From DASSQJ01 sp963773655 (GTDB lineage Bacteria; Actinomycetota; Actinomycetes; Actinomycetales; Dermatophilaceae): a stretch of DNA of 64,000 nt. The position numbers were made by a program, and so were the translations under genes. How positions within the stretch are numbered: the first letter of the stretch is position 1; each line of letters begins with the position of its first letter. The stretch covers positions 1-64,000 of the forward strand of contig CAVZBX010000003.1 of NCBI GenBank assembly GCA_963773655.1, in the 5' to 3' direction. Shown here piece after piece: positions 8,962-16,981 of this stretch. A model generated the notes under the pieces. That model was given only the letters and a program-made list of their open reading frames with translations. It was not told the DNA's origin and made no database searches.

Positions 8962-11163
8962 TCAGATGTCGAGGAAGCGGACGTCGCGGGCGTTGCGCTG
9001 GATGAAGCCGCGCCGGCCCTCGACGTCCTCGCCCATGAGCACCGAGAAGATCTCGTCGGCGGCGGCCGCGTCGTCGAGCGTCACCTGGAGCAGCACGCGC
9101 GAGTCGGGGTTCATCGTCGTCTCCCACAGCTCGGAGTAGTCCATCTCGCCCAGGCCCTTGTAGCGCTGGATCGGGTTGTCCTTCGGCAGCCGGCGACCCT
9201 TGGCCTGGCCCTCCGCGACGAGCGCGTCGCGCTCGCGGTCGGTGAAGGCGAACTCGTGCGGGGCGTTGCTCCACTTGAGGCGGTAGAGCGGCGGCTGGGC
9301 GAGGTAGACGTAGCCGGCCTCGATGAGCGGCTTCATGAACCGGAAGAGCAGGGTGAGCAGCAGGGTGCGGATGTGCATGCCGTCGACGTCGGCGTCGGCC
9401 ATGAGCACGATCTTGTGGTACCGCGCCTTCTCGATGTCGAAGTCCTCGCCGATGCCGGTGCCGAACGCCGAGATCAGCGCCTGCACCTCCTGGTTGGCCA
9501 GCGCCTTGTCGAGGCGGGCCCGCTCGACGTTGAGGATCTTGCCGCGGATGGGGAGGATCGCCTGGGTGTACGGGTTGCGGCCGCGGACGGCCGAGCCCCC
9601 CGCGGAGTCGCCCTCGACGATGAAGACCTCCGAGACGGACGGGTCCTTGGCCTGGCAGTCGCGCAGCTTGCCCGGCAGGCCACCGGACTCGAGCACCCGC
9701 TTGCGGGTGGCCTCGCGGGCCTTGCGGGCGGCGAGCCGCGCCGTGGCCGCCTGGACCGCCTTGCGGACGATCTCGCGGCCCTCGTTCGGGTGCCGCCCGA
9801 GCCAGTCGCCGAACTCGTCGGTCATCGCCCGCTGGACGAAGCCCTTGACCTCGGAGTTGCCGAGCTTGGTCTTGGTCTGGCCCTCGAACTGGGGCTCGGC
9901 GAGCTTGACCGAGATGACCGCGGTCAGGCCCTCGCGGACGTCGTCGCCGGTGAGGTTCTCGTCCTTCTCCTTGAGCAGGTTCTGCCGGCGGGCGAAGTCG
10001 TTGACGAGCTTGGTGAGCGCCGCGCGGAAGCCCTCCTCGTGGGTGCCGCCCTCGTGGGTGTTGATCGTGTTCGCGTAGGTGTGCACCGACTCGGAGTAGG
10101 CGGTGGTCCACTGCATGGCGATCTCGAGGGAGAGGCTGCGCTCGTCGTCCTCGACCTCGATGTCGATGATCTCGGCGTGCACGGGGTCGGACTTCTTGCT
10201 CGTCGTCAGGTGCGTGACGTAGTCGACGAGCCCGCCGTCGTACCGGTAGCTGACCGAGCGGGCCGTGGTGGTGCGGGTGTCGCCGCCGGCCTGCTCGTCG
10301 TCCTCGTGGTCCTCGACCTCGGCGATGTCGGCGTCGACGCCGTCGAGGTCGGGCACGTCGTCGGTGGTGGCGGGCACCCGCTCGTCGACGAGGTTGATCG
10401 TCAGGCCCTTGTTGAGGAAGGCCATCTGCTGGAAGCGGGCCCGGATGGTCTCCCAGTCGTACTCGACGGACTCGAAGATGTCGGCGTTGGCCCAGAAGGT
10501 GATGGTGGTGCCGGTGCGCTCGGTCTCCTCCATCTTCGTCAGCGGACCGGTGGGCACGCCGTGGTCGAAGGACATCCGGAAGGCGTGGCCCTTCTGGCGG
10601 ACCGCGACGTCGAGCCGGGTGGAGAGGGCGTTGACGACCGAGGAGCCGACGCCGTGCAGGCCGCCGGACACCTTGTAGCCGCCGCCGCCGAACTTGCCGC
10701 CGGCGTGGAGCTGGGTGAGCACCAGCTCGACCGCGCTGACCCCCTCGGTGGGGTGGATGTCGGTGGGGATGCCGCGCCCGTTGTCCTTGACCCGCACCGC
10801 GCCGTCCTCCATGAGGATGACGTCGATGGTGTCGGCGTAGCCGGCGAGCGCCTCGTCGACGGCGTTGTCGACGATCTCCCAGACCAGGTGGTGCAGGCCG
10901 CGCTCCCCGGTGGAGCCGATGTACATGCCGGGGCGCTTGCGCACCGCCTCCAGCCCCTCGAGCACCGTGATCGCCGCGGCGTCGTACTCGGGGCCGGCCG
11001 GGGCGACCGGGGCGTGCTCGGGCGGGACGGTGGGGTCCGCGGCGGTGCCGCCCGGGCCCGGGATGGCCCCGGTGGGGTCGGTCCCGGTGGCGTCCGGGCG
11101 GGGGGTGGCCTCGCTGGGGGTGCCGTGGGTGCCGGTGGTGGGGTCGGGCTGCTGCTCCGCCAC
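8962..11163 (-). CDS. gyrB: DNA gyrase subunit B
   Basis: The 733-residue ATPase subunit of gyrase. The frame is open further upstream, but the GTG at 11163 sits 4 nt after GAAGGAGA and is the best start. A Pro/Thr/Gly-rich leader of about 60 residues precedes the GHKL ATPase domain (EIVDNAVDEALAG with the catalytic Glu and Asn; DNGRGIPTD; LHAGGKFGGGGYKVSGGLHG). The TOPRIM part shows EGDSAGGSAV, LPIRGKILNVERA and DADVDGMHIRTLLL, and the C-terminus ends with NARDVRFLDI. The gene is far from dciA and recF, its normal neighbours, because about 20 kb of accessory DNA lies between them. Confidence 0.97.
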   Translation of the reverse strand: MAEQQPDPTTGTHGTPSEATPRPDATGTDPTGAIPGPGGTAADPTVPPEHAPVAPAGPEYDAAAITVLEGLEAVRKRPGMYIGSTGERGLHHLVWEIVDNAVDEALAGYADTIDVILMEDGAVRVKDNGRGIPTDIHPTEGVSAVELVLTQLHAGGKFGGGGYKVSGGLHGVGSSVVNALSTRLDVAVRQKGHAFRMSFDHGVPTGPLTKMEETERTGTTITFWANADIFESVEYDWETIRARFQQMAFLNKGLTINLVDERVPATTDDVPDLDGVDADIAEVEDHEDDEQAGGDTRTTTARSVSYRYDGGLVDYVTHLTTSKKSDPVHAEIIDIEVEDDERSLSLEIAMQWTTAYSESVHTYANTINTHEGGTHEEGFRAALTKLVNDFARRQNLLKEKDENLTGDDVREGLTAVISVKLAEPQFEGQTKTKLGNSEVKGFVQRAMTDEFGDWLGRHPNEGREIVRKAVQAATARLAARKAREATRKRVLESGGLPGKLRDCQAKDPSVSEVFIVEGDSAGGSAVRGRNPYTQAILPIRGKILNVERARLDKALANQEVQALISAFGTGIGEDFDIEKARYHKIVLMADADVDGMHIRTLLLTLLFRFMKPLIEAGYVYLAQPPLYRLKWSNAPHEFAFTDRERDALVAEGQAKGRRLPKDNPIQRYKGLGEMDYSELWETTMNPDSRVLLQVTLDDAAAADEIFSVLMGEDVEGRRGFIQRNARDVRFLDI

Positions 11164-11575
11164 GGGTCTCCTTCGTCGGGCAGGCCGCACCGGAGCGCCG
11201 TCCGGTGGGTCGCATGGAGCGCGCCCGCGGGCGATGGGACGCCCGGGGCGCGGTGTCGCCCTCCATCCTACCGGTCAGCCACCGACGCACCTGCCGCTGG
11301 GAGGCCCGTGGGGGCACTTTTCCCGCGGAATCCCACCCCTCGGTGGCCCCCGATACGCGACCCGGCCCCTGAGGGCCGCTCTCGGGCCTTTCCGGTCCCC
11401 CGCTCCCGCCGCCGCTGAGGGCACCGGCTGCGCCGCAGCCGGTGTGGCGTTCAGGACCTGTACTGCGGGGTGGCCGGCGACGGAGCCGCGCGGTGCCCGG
11501 GGTGGAGCAGCGCGGTGGGCGGGGTGGGCTCCCGCGGTGGCCGGCGCGACGGGCGCGGCCCGTACCGGACGCACC

Positions 11576-11607
11576 GACCCGGTCGCCCGTGCGGGGGCGA
11601 CCGGGTC
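11576..11607 (-). terminator. Perfect 13-bp hairpin after the 60-residue ORF
   Basis: Positions 11576-11588 pair perfectly with 11595-11607 around a 6-nt loop, 12 nt beyond the stop of the small minus-strand gene. A second palindrome lies at 11422-11444. The rest of the 456-nt interval 11164-11619 upstream of gyrB shows no gene that I can support. Confidence 0.6.
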
Positions 11608-11619
11608 AGGGGAGGAAGG

Positions 11620-11802
11620 TCAGATGGCGGCGACGAGGGCCGCCAGGGCGACGAGGCGGTCGTCGTAGTGGGTCGGCGCCGGGAGCGGCTTGGCGTGGCG
11701 GGGCCGGTAGTCCTCCCCGTCAACGTCGGCGGTGAGGAGGGCCAGGCCCGAGCCGTGCGTGGCGCTCAGGATGTCGGTGGGGGTGGTGGCCGTGTCGTTC
11801 AT
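11620..11802 (-). CDS. Small hypothetical protein (60 aa)
   Basis: ATG at 11802 follows GGAGCCAGCC, a plausible ribosome site. The product begins M-N-D-T-A-T-T-P-T-D-I-L and is acidic at the N-terminus, then reads YRPRHAKPLPAPTHYDDRLV and ends in a hydrophobic helix ALAALVAAI. It is not recognised. Support comes from strongly G/C third positions, the ribosome site and a 13-bp hairpin starting right after the stop. It stands alone between gyrB and the HSP90-like gene. A secreted or membrane role is not indicated, since there is no N-terminal hydrophobic segment. Confidence 0.55.
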   Translation of the reverse strand: MNDTATTPTDILSATHGSGLALLTADVDGEDYRPRHAKPLPAPTHYDDRLVALAALVAAI

Positions 11803-12012
11803 GGCTGGCTCCGATCCGGGGCGCGGGTCCGCCAGAGACCCGCATCGAGGGTTGTGCTGAGGTGACCATCATCCCGGCCTGCCCGGCCGGGCCACCCCGC
11901 GACGGTGCCCGTCTCGTCCCGATGTCGGGCGACACCGACCGAACGTGTGATGCCGCCCTCCGCCGCTCGTGGCCGGGACCCGGGCCGGTCGGTCGCGCCG
12001 GTGCGGCAGCCG

Positions 12013-13506
12013 CTACTGCCCGGGCGCGGACGGGGCGAGGCCGGGGACGTCCTCCGGCCGGAGACGCACCAGAATCGGGCCGTCCTCGACGGGGTGTCCG
12101 ACGAGCCCGGCCACCGCGCTGCTGCGGGCGTCGACGACGAGCACCCCGTCGCGCGCCGCGGCCGCCCGGACCTCGGCCCAGGTGTCCGGTCCGGCACAGG
12201 GCACCGGGCCACCGACGCGGGCCAGCTCGTCGAGGGTCATCCCCCCGAGCGTCGTGGGGAGCGGCACCACCCCGCGGGCGAGGTCCAGCACGTCGCGGTG
12301 CTCGAGCGCCGCGCCGAGCAGCGCCTCGGAGTGCACCCGCGCCATGGTGCGGAACCGCTCGGGCTCCAGGTCGGCGAGCAGCACGAGCTGGACGAGCAGC
12401 CCGCGCGCCACGTGCACGCCCACCGCGTCGAGGGCGGCACCCGGGGCGAGGCCGTCGCCCTCGGTGGTGAGGGGGAGCAGGCCGGCGTCGAGGACGAGGG
12501 TGCAGAAGGCCGCCCACGGCGGCACCAGGCGGGCGCGCCCGTCGGGCAGGAGCACGTCCTCGACGTACACCCGGTGGCCACGGGCCCGGGTCGCCCCGGT
12601 TGGGTGCGGTGGCACGACCGCGAGCACCTGGGTGCCGTACGGCCCGACGCCGAGGTCGAGCACGGCGAGGGGCTCGCCGCCGATCCGCTGCGCGCACCAG
12701 GCCTCGCGGTCATCGGCCGAGAGGTCCCAGACCGGGCCGGAGAGGCCGAGCCGGCGGCCGTCGACCTCGACCGGCACGTCGAGCTGCTCGGCGAGGTCGA
12801 GCACGAGGTCCGCCGCCGTGTCGGCGCCGACGTGGGCCCGGTGCTCCGGGTCGAGGTGCAGGCGCAGCTCGGTGCCGGGGGAGTCCAGCGGCTCGCTCGA
12901 GGTCGACACCCGCACGGTGCCGTCGCGCCGGGCCACCGCCTGCGTCGTCGAACCGTCGTCGTCTGCGACGGAGCGCGAGCGCAGCTCGACGGAGTCGGCC
13001 ACGCGCAGGCAGGCCCGCAGCACGCCGCTGACCGCCTGGAGCTGCACCAGGTCGTCCACGCTCAGCCCGGTGGGGGCGGCGTCGAGCTCGGGGTCGGTGA
13101 GGAGCCGGCGCACCTGGGTGGCGCTGAGGCCCACCCCGTCGTCGCGGACCACGAGGGGGGAGACCTCGGTCGCGGAGGTGACGCGGATCGAGCGGGACGG
13201 GTCGAGAGTGCGGTCCGCCGTCGCGTCGTCCGCGGTGGCGTCCCCCCGCTCGGCGTCGGCCCGGGCGCCCAGCGCGCCCGCGGCGGTGCGCAGGAGGTGG
13301 GCGAGGGTGCACCGGACCGGGACGGGGGAGCAGCGGACCACCGGGGCCCGGCCGCCGGGGGCCTCGTGGCGGGCCCGGTACGTCGGTGGCCCGGTGCGGA
13401 AGGCCGGCTCGTCGGGGTCGAGGGCGCCGCCGGAGAAGGCCGCGCCGACGTCGGGCCGCTCGAGAGCGTGGGGGTCGGTGTGTCCGTCGGGCAGGTTGGT
13501 CGTCAC
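12013..13506 (-). CDS. HSP90-family-like protein with degenerate ATP-binding site
   Basis: The frame is open from 13746, but the GTG at 13506 lies 5 nt after GGAGG and is chosen, giving 497 residues. The region around PLVVRDDGVGLSATQVRRLL has the D-x-G-x-G box of GHKL ATPases, and the overall plan (N-terminal ATPase, then a middle segment with repeated beta-alpha units) matches the shorter HSP90-like proteins of actinobacteria. The preceding helix that should carry the catalytic Glu and Mg-binding Asn (E-x-x-x-N-A-x-D-A) reads LAHLLRTAAGALGARADAE, so those residues are missing. It is therefore likely ATP-inactive or only ATP-binding. Family assignment is moderate; an unrelated protein with a chance D-x-G-x-G is possible. 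It stands alone on the minus strand. Confidence 0.55.
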   Translation of the reverse strand: MTTNLPDGHTDPHALERPDVGAAFSGGALDPDEPAFRTGPPTYRARHEAPGGRAPVVRCSPVPVRCTLAHLLRTAAGALGARADAERGDATADDATADRTLDPSRSIRVTSATEVSPLVVRDDGVGLSATQVRRLLTDPELDAAPTGLSVDDLVQLQAVSGVLRACLRVADSVELRSRSVADDDGSTTQAVARRDGTVRVSTSSEPLDSPGTELRLHLDPEHRAHVGADTAADLVLDLAEQLDVPVEVDGRRLGLSGPVWDLSADDREAWCAQRIGGEPLAVLDLGVGPYGTQVLAVVPPHPTGATRARGHRVYVEDVLLPDGRARLVPPWAAFCTLVLDAGLLPLTTEGDGLAPGAALDAVGVHVARGLLVQLVLLADLEPERFRTMARVHSEALLGAALEHRDVLDLARGVVPLPTTLGGMTLDELARVGGPVPCAGPDTWAEVRAAAARDGVLVVDARSSAVAGLVGHPVEDGPILVRLRPEDVPGLAPSAPGQ

Positions 13507-13821
13507 GGCGTCCTCCGATTCCCGTGGCGCGGCGGGCCGCACCACGGACGACGGGACCCTCTGCCGTGAGGCGTCGGCCGGGTGGCCGAGGCAGGGTGAT
13601 CCAGGCGAGCTGGTTCCGGTGACGGTGAGCGGGGTCGTCGGGGGGAGTCCCCCACGCCGTCGGTGTACGAGCCACTGTCCCGGGGGGCGCCGGTGGTGGC
13701 GCGCCCGTCGGCGCCGAAGTCGTCCCCTCGGCCGCCGGCCCTCCACCGAACGGCCGAGGCGTGGCGAGGCTGGTGGGACTCGAGGGGTTGGTGTGACGCA
13801 GGCAGTGCTCCGCCTCGCCCG

Positions 13822-15270
13822 TCAGCCCTCCGGGGAGAGCGTGCGCTCGAGCAGCTCGCGCACCTCCTCCGGCACGGCGGGCTCGGGAAGGTCGACCCGC
13901 ACCGGGGGCGCGTCGCAGGCCACGGTGTAGCAGAAGGCGTCCGGTCGCTGCTGGTCGCGCTCCTCCGCCGCCCGGGCCAGGGCGTGCAGGCGGTCGTCGG
14001 CCAGCAGCCGGCGCCATGCCCGGGCATCCTCCTCCGGGAGCCGCTCGAGGGCGACCGTGCGCTCGCGGGTGATGCCGGCGACGCCGCCGGTGCGGCGGAC
14101 GCGCACCTCGGCGCCGGCCGGCCCCGGCGCGTCGGCCGGCACGTCGCCGGGCAGGCCGGGTGGGGTCATCGGCACCGGCACCTCCTCACGCGGGCCGCCG
14201 GCCCGGCCCCCGGGGTCGGTCGCGAGCCCGACGGCGTCCCAGCCGGCGCGCACGGCGTCGGCCTCCGCCGACCGCGGGCCGTAGCGGGCGGAGGCGGCGG
14301 CGAGGGTGAGGCGGGCGAAGGCGGGGAAGTCGCAGTCGGCGCGGATGTCGCCGGTGATCGTGTCGAACCAGACCTGGCCGGCCCGCTCCCAGGCGTACCC
14401 ACCGAGCGTGGTGGCGACGACGTGGAAGGCCTTGTTCGGGATGCCGGAGTTGATGTGCACCCCGCCGTTGTCGGCGGTGGTGTCGACGTAGTCGTCGAGG
14501 TGCGCGGGCTGTGGGTCGGTGCCCAGGCGCGGGTCGTCGTAGGCGGTGCCGGGCGCCGCCATCGAGCGCAGTGCCACGCCGCCCACGCCGGGGGCCAGCA
14601 GGTCGGCGCCGACCAGCCAGTCGGCCTCGGCGGCCGTCTGGTGGCGGAGGTACTGGGTGACGAGCACGCCGAAGACGTCGGACACCGACTCGTTGAGCGC
14701 TCCGGACTGCCCCTGGTAGTTGAGCCCGGAGGTGTACTGGGTGACCCCGTGGGCGAGCTCGTGCCCGATGACGTCGAGGCTGCGGGTGAAGCCGAGGAAG
14801 ACCACGCCGTCACCGTCGCCGAACACCATCCGGCTCCCGTCCCAGAAGGCGTTGTCGTACCGGCGGCCGTAGTGGACGGTGGCGAGCAGCGGCAGGCCGC
14901 GGCCGTCGAGGGAGTTGCGGCCGTACACCTCCCGCCACAGCCGCCAGGTGTCGCCGAGGCCGTCGTAGGCCTCACCCACGGCGGTGTCGCCGGTGGGGGC
15001 CTCGCCCTCGCCGCGCACGAGGGTGCCGGGGAGGGTGGTGCTGCCCCCGGCGTCGTGGATGCTGCGCCGGGGACCGTCGGGCGTGCCCGGCGGGAGGCGC
15101 GGCTCGGCCGTGCCGGCATCCGGGAGGAGCGTGCCGGTCCGCCGGCCCCGCCCGTGCCGCAGCACCTCGTCGACGGCGAGGGTGGCGAGAGCGTGCGCCT
15201 CGAGGTCGGGGTCGCCGGAGACCGCGAGCGCCGCGAGGACGTAGGGCGGGACGAAGGAGCAGTGCGGCAT
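13822..15270 (-). CDS. M4 (thermolysin/protealysin-like) metalloprotease with emfourin-like C-terminal domain
   Basis: A 482-residue zinc protease starting at ATG 15270. The first residues, MPHCSFVPPYVL, carry the P-P-Y-x-L motif of the short protealysin-type propeptide, and no signal peptide precedes it. The catalytic domain shows HELAH (His170, Glu171, His174), the third zinc ligand Glu194 in ALNESVSDVFG, and NGGVHINSGIPNKAF. After a Pro/Gly-rich linker, residues about 387-482 (RVRRTGGVAGITRERTV, FCYTVAC, LPEPAVPEEVRELLERTL) look like emfourin, the protealysin inhibitor that is usually encoded by a separate adjacent gene. If so, enzyme and inhibitor are fused. It is divergent from the SDR gene across 190 nt. 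The 315-nt gap 13507-13821 after it holds nothing I recognise. Confidence 0.85.
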   Translation of the reverse strand: MPHCSFVPPYVLAALAVSGDPDLEAHALATLAVDEVLRHGRGRRTGTLLPDAGTAEPRLPPGTPDGPRRSIHDAGGSTTLPGTLVRGEGEAPTGDTAVGEAYDGLGDTWRLWREVYGRNSLDGRGLPLLATVHYGRRYDNAFWDGSRMVFGDGDGVVFLGFTRSLDVIGHELAHGVTQYTSGLNYQGQSGALNESVSDVFGVLVTQYLRHQTAAEADWLVGADLLAPGVGGVALRSMAAPGTAYDDPRLGTDPQPAHLDDYVDTTADNGGVHINSGIPNKAFHVVATTLGGYAWERAGQVWFDTITGDIRADCDFPAFARLTLAAASARYGPRSAEADAVRAGWDAVGLATDPGGRAGGPREEVPVPMTPPGLPGDVPADAPGPAGAEVRVRRTGGVAGITRERTVALERLPEEDARAWRRLLADDRLHALARAAEERDQQRPDAFCYTVACDAPPVRVDLPEPAVPEEVRELLERTLSPEG

Positions 15271-15460
15271 GGCCCCAGTCTGGGTGAGCGCTCCGACAAC
15301 CGCCTGCCGGCCGGCGCACCCGCGAACCACCGGGTGGCGGGGGGTGTCACGCGCCGGGCACCGGGTAGCACCCGTGGTGGACCACCCACGGTGCCGCGGC
15401 GGGTGCGGATCCCGTCCCGCCCGGCGCCGTCGGACGACACCGGGAGGAAGGAGCAACGGG

Positions 15461-16468
15461 ATGCCGCGAATCGTCGCCGTCACGGGAGCCAGCGGGGGGA
15501 TCGGCCGGGCCACGGTCCGCGAGTTCGCCGAGCGGGGGGCTGACGTGGCGCTCATCGCCCGCGGGGAGCGCGGTCTCGAGGCCGCGGCCGAGGAGGTGCG
15601 CAGCCGGGGCGGCCGTGCCCTCGTGGTGCCGGCGGACGTCTCCGACCACGAGGCGGTCGAGTCGGCCGTGGCCCGGATCGAGGCCGAGCTCGGCCCGATC
15701 GACGTGTGGGTCAACGTCGCCTTCACCTCGGTGTTCGCCCGCTTCGACGACATCTCGCCGGACGAGTTCCGCCGGGTCACCGAGGTGAGCTACCTCGGCT
15801 ACGTCTACGCGACGATGGCCGTGCTCCGCCGGATGCGCGAGCGTGGCCACGGCACGATCGTCCAGGTCGGCTCCACCCTGGCGTACCGCGGCATCCCGCT
15901 GCAGAGCGCCTACTGCGGGGCCAAGCACGCCCTCCAGGGCTTCCACGAGTCACTGCGGGTCGAGCTGCTCCACGAGGGCAGCGACGTGCACGTCACCATG
16001 GTGCAGATGCCGGCCGTGAACACCCCCCAGTTCTCCTGGGTGCTCTCGCGGCTGCCCAAGCACGCCCAGCCGGTGCCGCCCATCTACCAGCCCGAGGTCG
16101 CAGCGCGCGCGGTCGTCTTCGCCGCCGACCACCCGACGCGACGCGAGTACTGGGTGGGGATGTCGACCGTCGGCACCCTGGTGGCCAACGCCGTTGCGCC
16201 CGGCCTCCTCGACCGTTACCTGGCCCGCACCGGCTTCGCCTCCCAGCAGACCGAGGACCCCAAGCCGCCGGACCAGCCGGCCAACCTCTGGGACCCCGCG
16301 GACGGGGCGGACGGCCGGGACTTCGGCGCGCACGGCGTCTTCGACCGCCGGGCGCACGCGCGCAGCCCGCAGCAGTGGGTGGCGCACCGGTACCCCCAGC
16401 TGGCCGGAGCGGCGGCCGGACTGGCCGCCGTGGGCCTCGGCGCGGTCGCGATGGGGCGCCGCCGGTGA
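15461..16468 (+). CDS. Short-chain dehydrogenase/reductase with C-terminal membrane anchor
   Basis: ATG at 15461 follows AGGAAGGAGC. The 335-residue product has the nucleotide-binding TGASGGIG near its start, an N-V-A in place of the common N-A-G, the catalytic Ser in IVQVGSTLAY and the Y-x-x-x-K in SAYCGAKHAL. It is a classical SDR acting on NAD(P), with unknown substrate. It is longer than the usual 250 residues: a 70-residue tail includes WDPADGADGRDFGAHGVFD and ends in one hydrophobic helix (LAGAAAGLAAVGLGAVAMG) and basic residues, suggesting anchoring to the membrane. Its stop overlaps the GTG of the next gene, so the pair is translationally coupled. Confidence 0.85.
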   Translation: MPRIVAVTGASGGIGRATVREFAERGADVALIARGERGLEAAAEEVRSRGGRALVVPADVSDHEAVESAVARIEAELGPIDVWVNVAFTSVFARFDDISPDEFRRVTEVSYLGYVYATMAVLRRMRERGHGTIVQVGSTLAYRGIPLQSAYCGAKHALQGFHESLRVELLHEGSDVHVTMVQMPAVNTPQFSWVLSRLPKHAQPVPPIYQPEVAARAVVFAADHPTRREYWVGMSTVGTLVANAVAPGLLDRYLARTGFASQQTEDPKPPDQPANLWDPADGADGRDFGAHGVFDRRAHARSPQQWVAHRYPQLAGAAAGLAAVGLGAVAMGRRR

Positions 16469-16818
16469 GCGACGGCGCCGGGCTAGCCCGGGCCGTGGGG
16501 GCCGGAGGCCTCGCCTGGGGCGCGCTGCTGCTGGCGCGCGGCGACGAGCTGTGGCGCACGGTGCAGGGCGGTGCGCCCGGGGAGGCCGAGGAGCTCGCGG
16601 TGCGCGTGCTCGGCGGGCGGCACGTCGCCCAGGGGGCGGTGCAGCTGGTCGCGCCGAGGGCGTCCAGCGGCGCCGCGGTGCTCGTCGACGGCCTCCACGC
16701 CGCCACCATGGTGGCGGTCGCGGCCAGGTCCGCGTCCCGGCGGCGGGCGGCGGCCCTCAGCGGGTCCGTCGCCCTCACCGGCGCCGCGCTCACCTGGGCC
16801 TCGCGGCGTCGCCCCTGA
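16465..16818 (+). CDS. Small hydrophobic membrane protein (117 aa)
   Basis: GTG at 16465 overlaps the SDR stop codon by 4 nt. The product has several short hydrophobic stretches (LARAVGAGGLAWGALLLAR, a middle segment VAQGAVQLVAPRASSGAAVL, and SGSVALTGAALTWAS) and a basic end RRRP. I do not recognise a family; coupling to the membrane-anchored SDR suggests a partner role at the membrane. It has high G/C third positions throughout and is followed by a strong hairpin. Confidence 0.7.
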   Translation: MSDGAGLARAVGAGGLAWGALLLARGDELWRTVQGGAPGEAEELAVRVLGGRHVAQGAVQLVAPRASSGAAVLVDGLHAATMVAVAARSASRRRAAALSGSVALTGAALTWASRRRP

Positions 16819-16874
16819 GCCCGACGCCCTGCCTCCGGCGCGGCTCCCGGAAAGGTATGTGCTCCGGAGAAGGC

Positions 16875-16906
16875 TGCCCCCGTCATTCAATTGGATGACG
16901 GGGGCA
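16875..16906. terminator. Perfect 12-bp hairpin between convergent genes
   Basis: Positions 16875-16886 and 16895-16906 are exact complements around an 8-nt loop. It lies between the plus-strand membrane protein and the minus-strand semialdehyde dehydrogenase and can serve both. Confidence 0.75.
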
Positions 16907-16981
16907 CGGTTCGCCGGAGAGGACATCCTCGCCGGGGCGGGCGGCCGGCGGCGTGCGTCTCACCGGACGCGCCCGTGCGCC

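Noticed and set aside
5214..9005. Very long open plus-strand frame opposite gyrA
   Set aside because: gyrA on the other strand is unmistakable. The plus-strand frame reads as Asp/Val/Gly/Leu low complexity, the usual mirror of a high-GC gene, and lacks domains.
9256..11418. Long plus-strand frame opposite gyrB
   Set aside because: Same mirror effect; no motif and gyrB is certain on the minus strand.
11164..11619. Riboswitch or structured RNA upstream of gyrB
   Set aside because: Two strong palindromes are present, but one fits a terminator for the 60-residue gene and the region is upstream of gyrB on the far side of that gene; no known riboswitch core was recognised.
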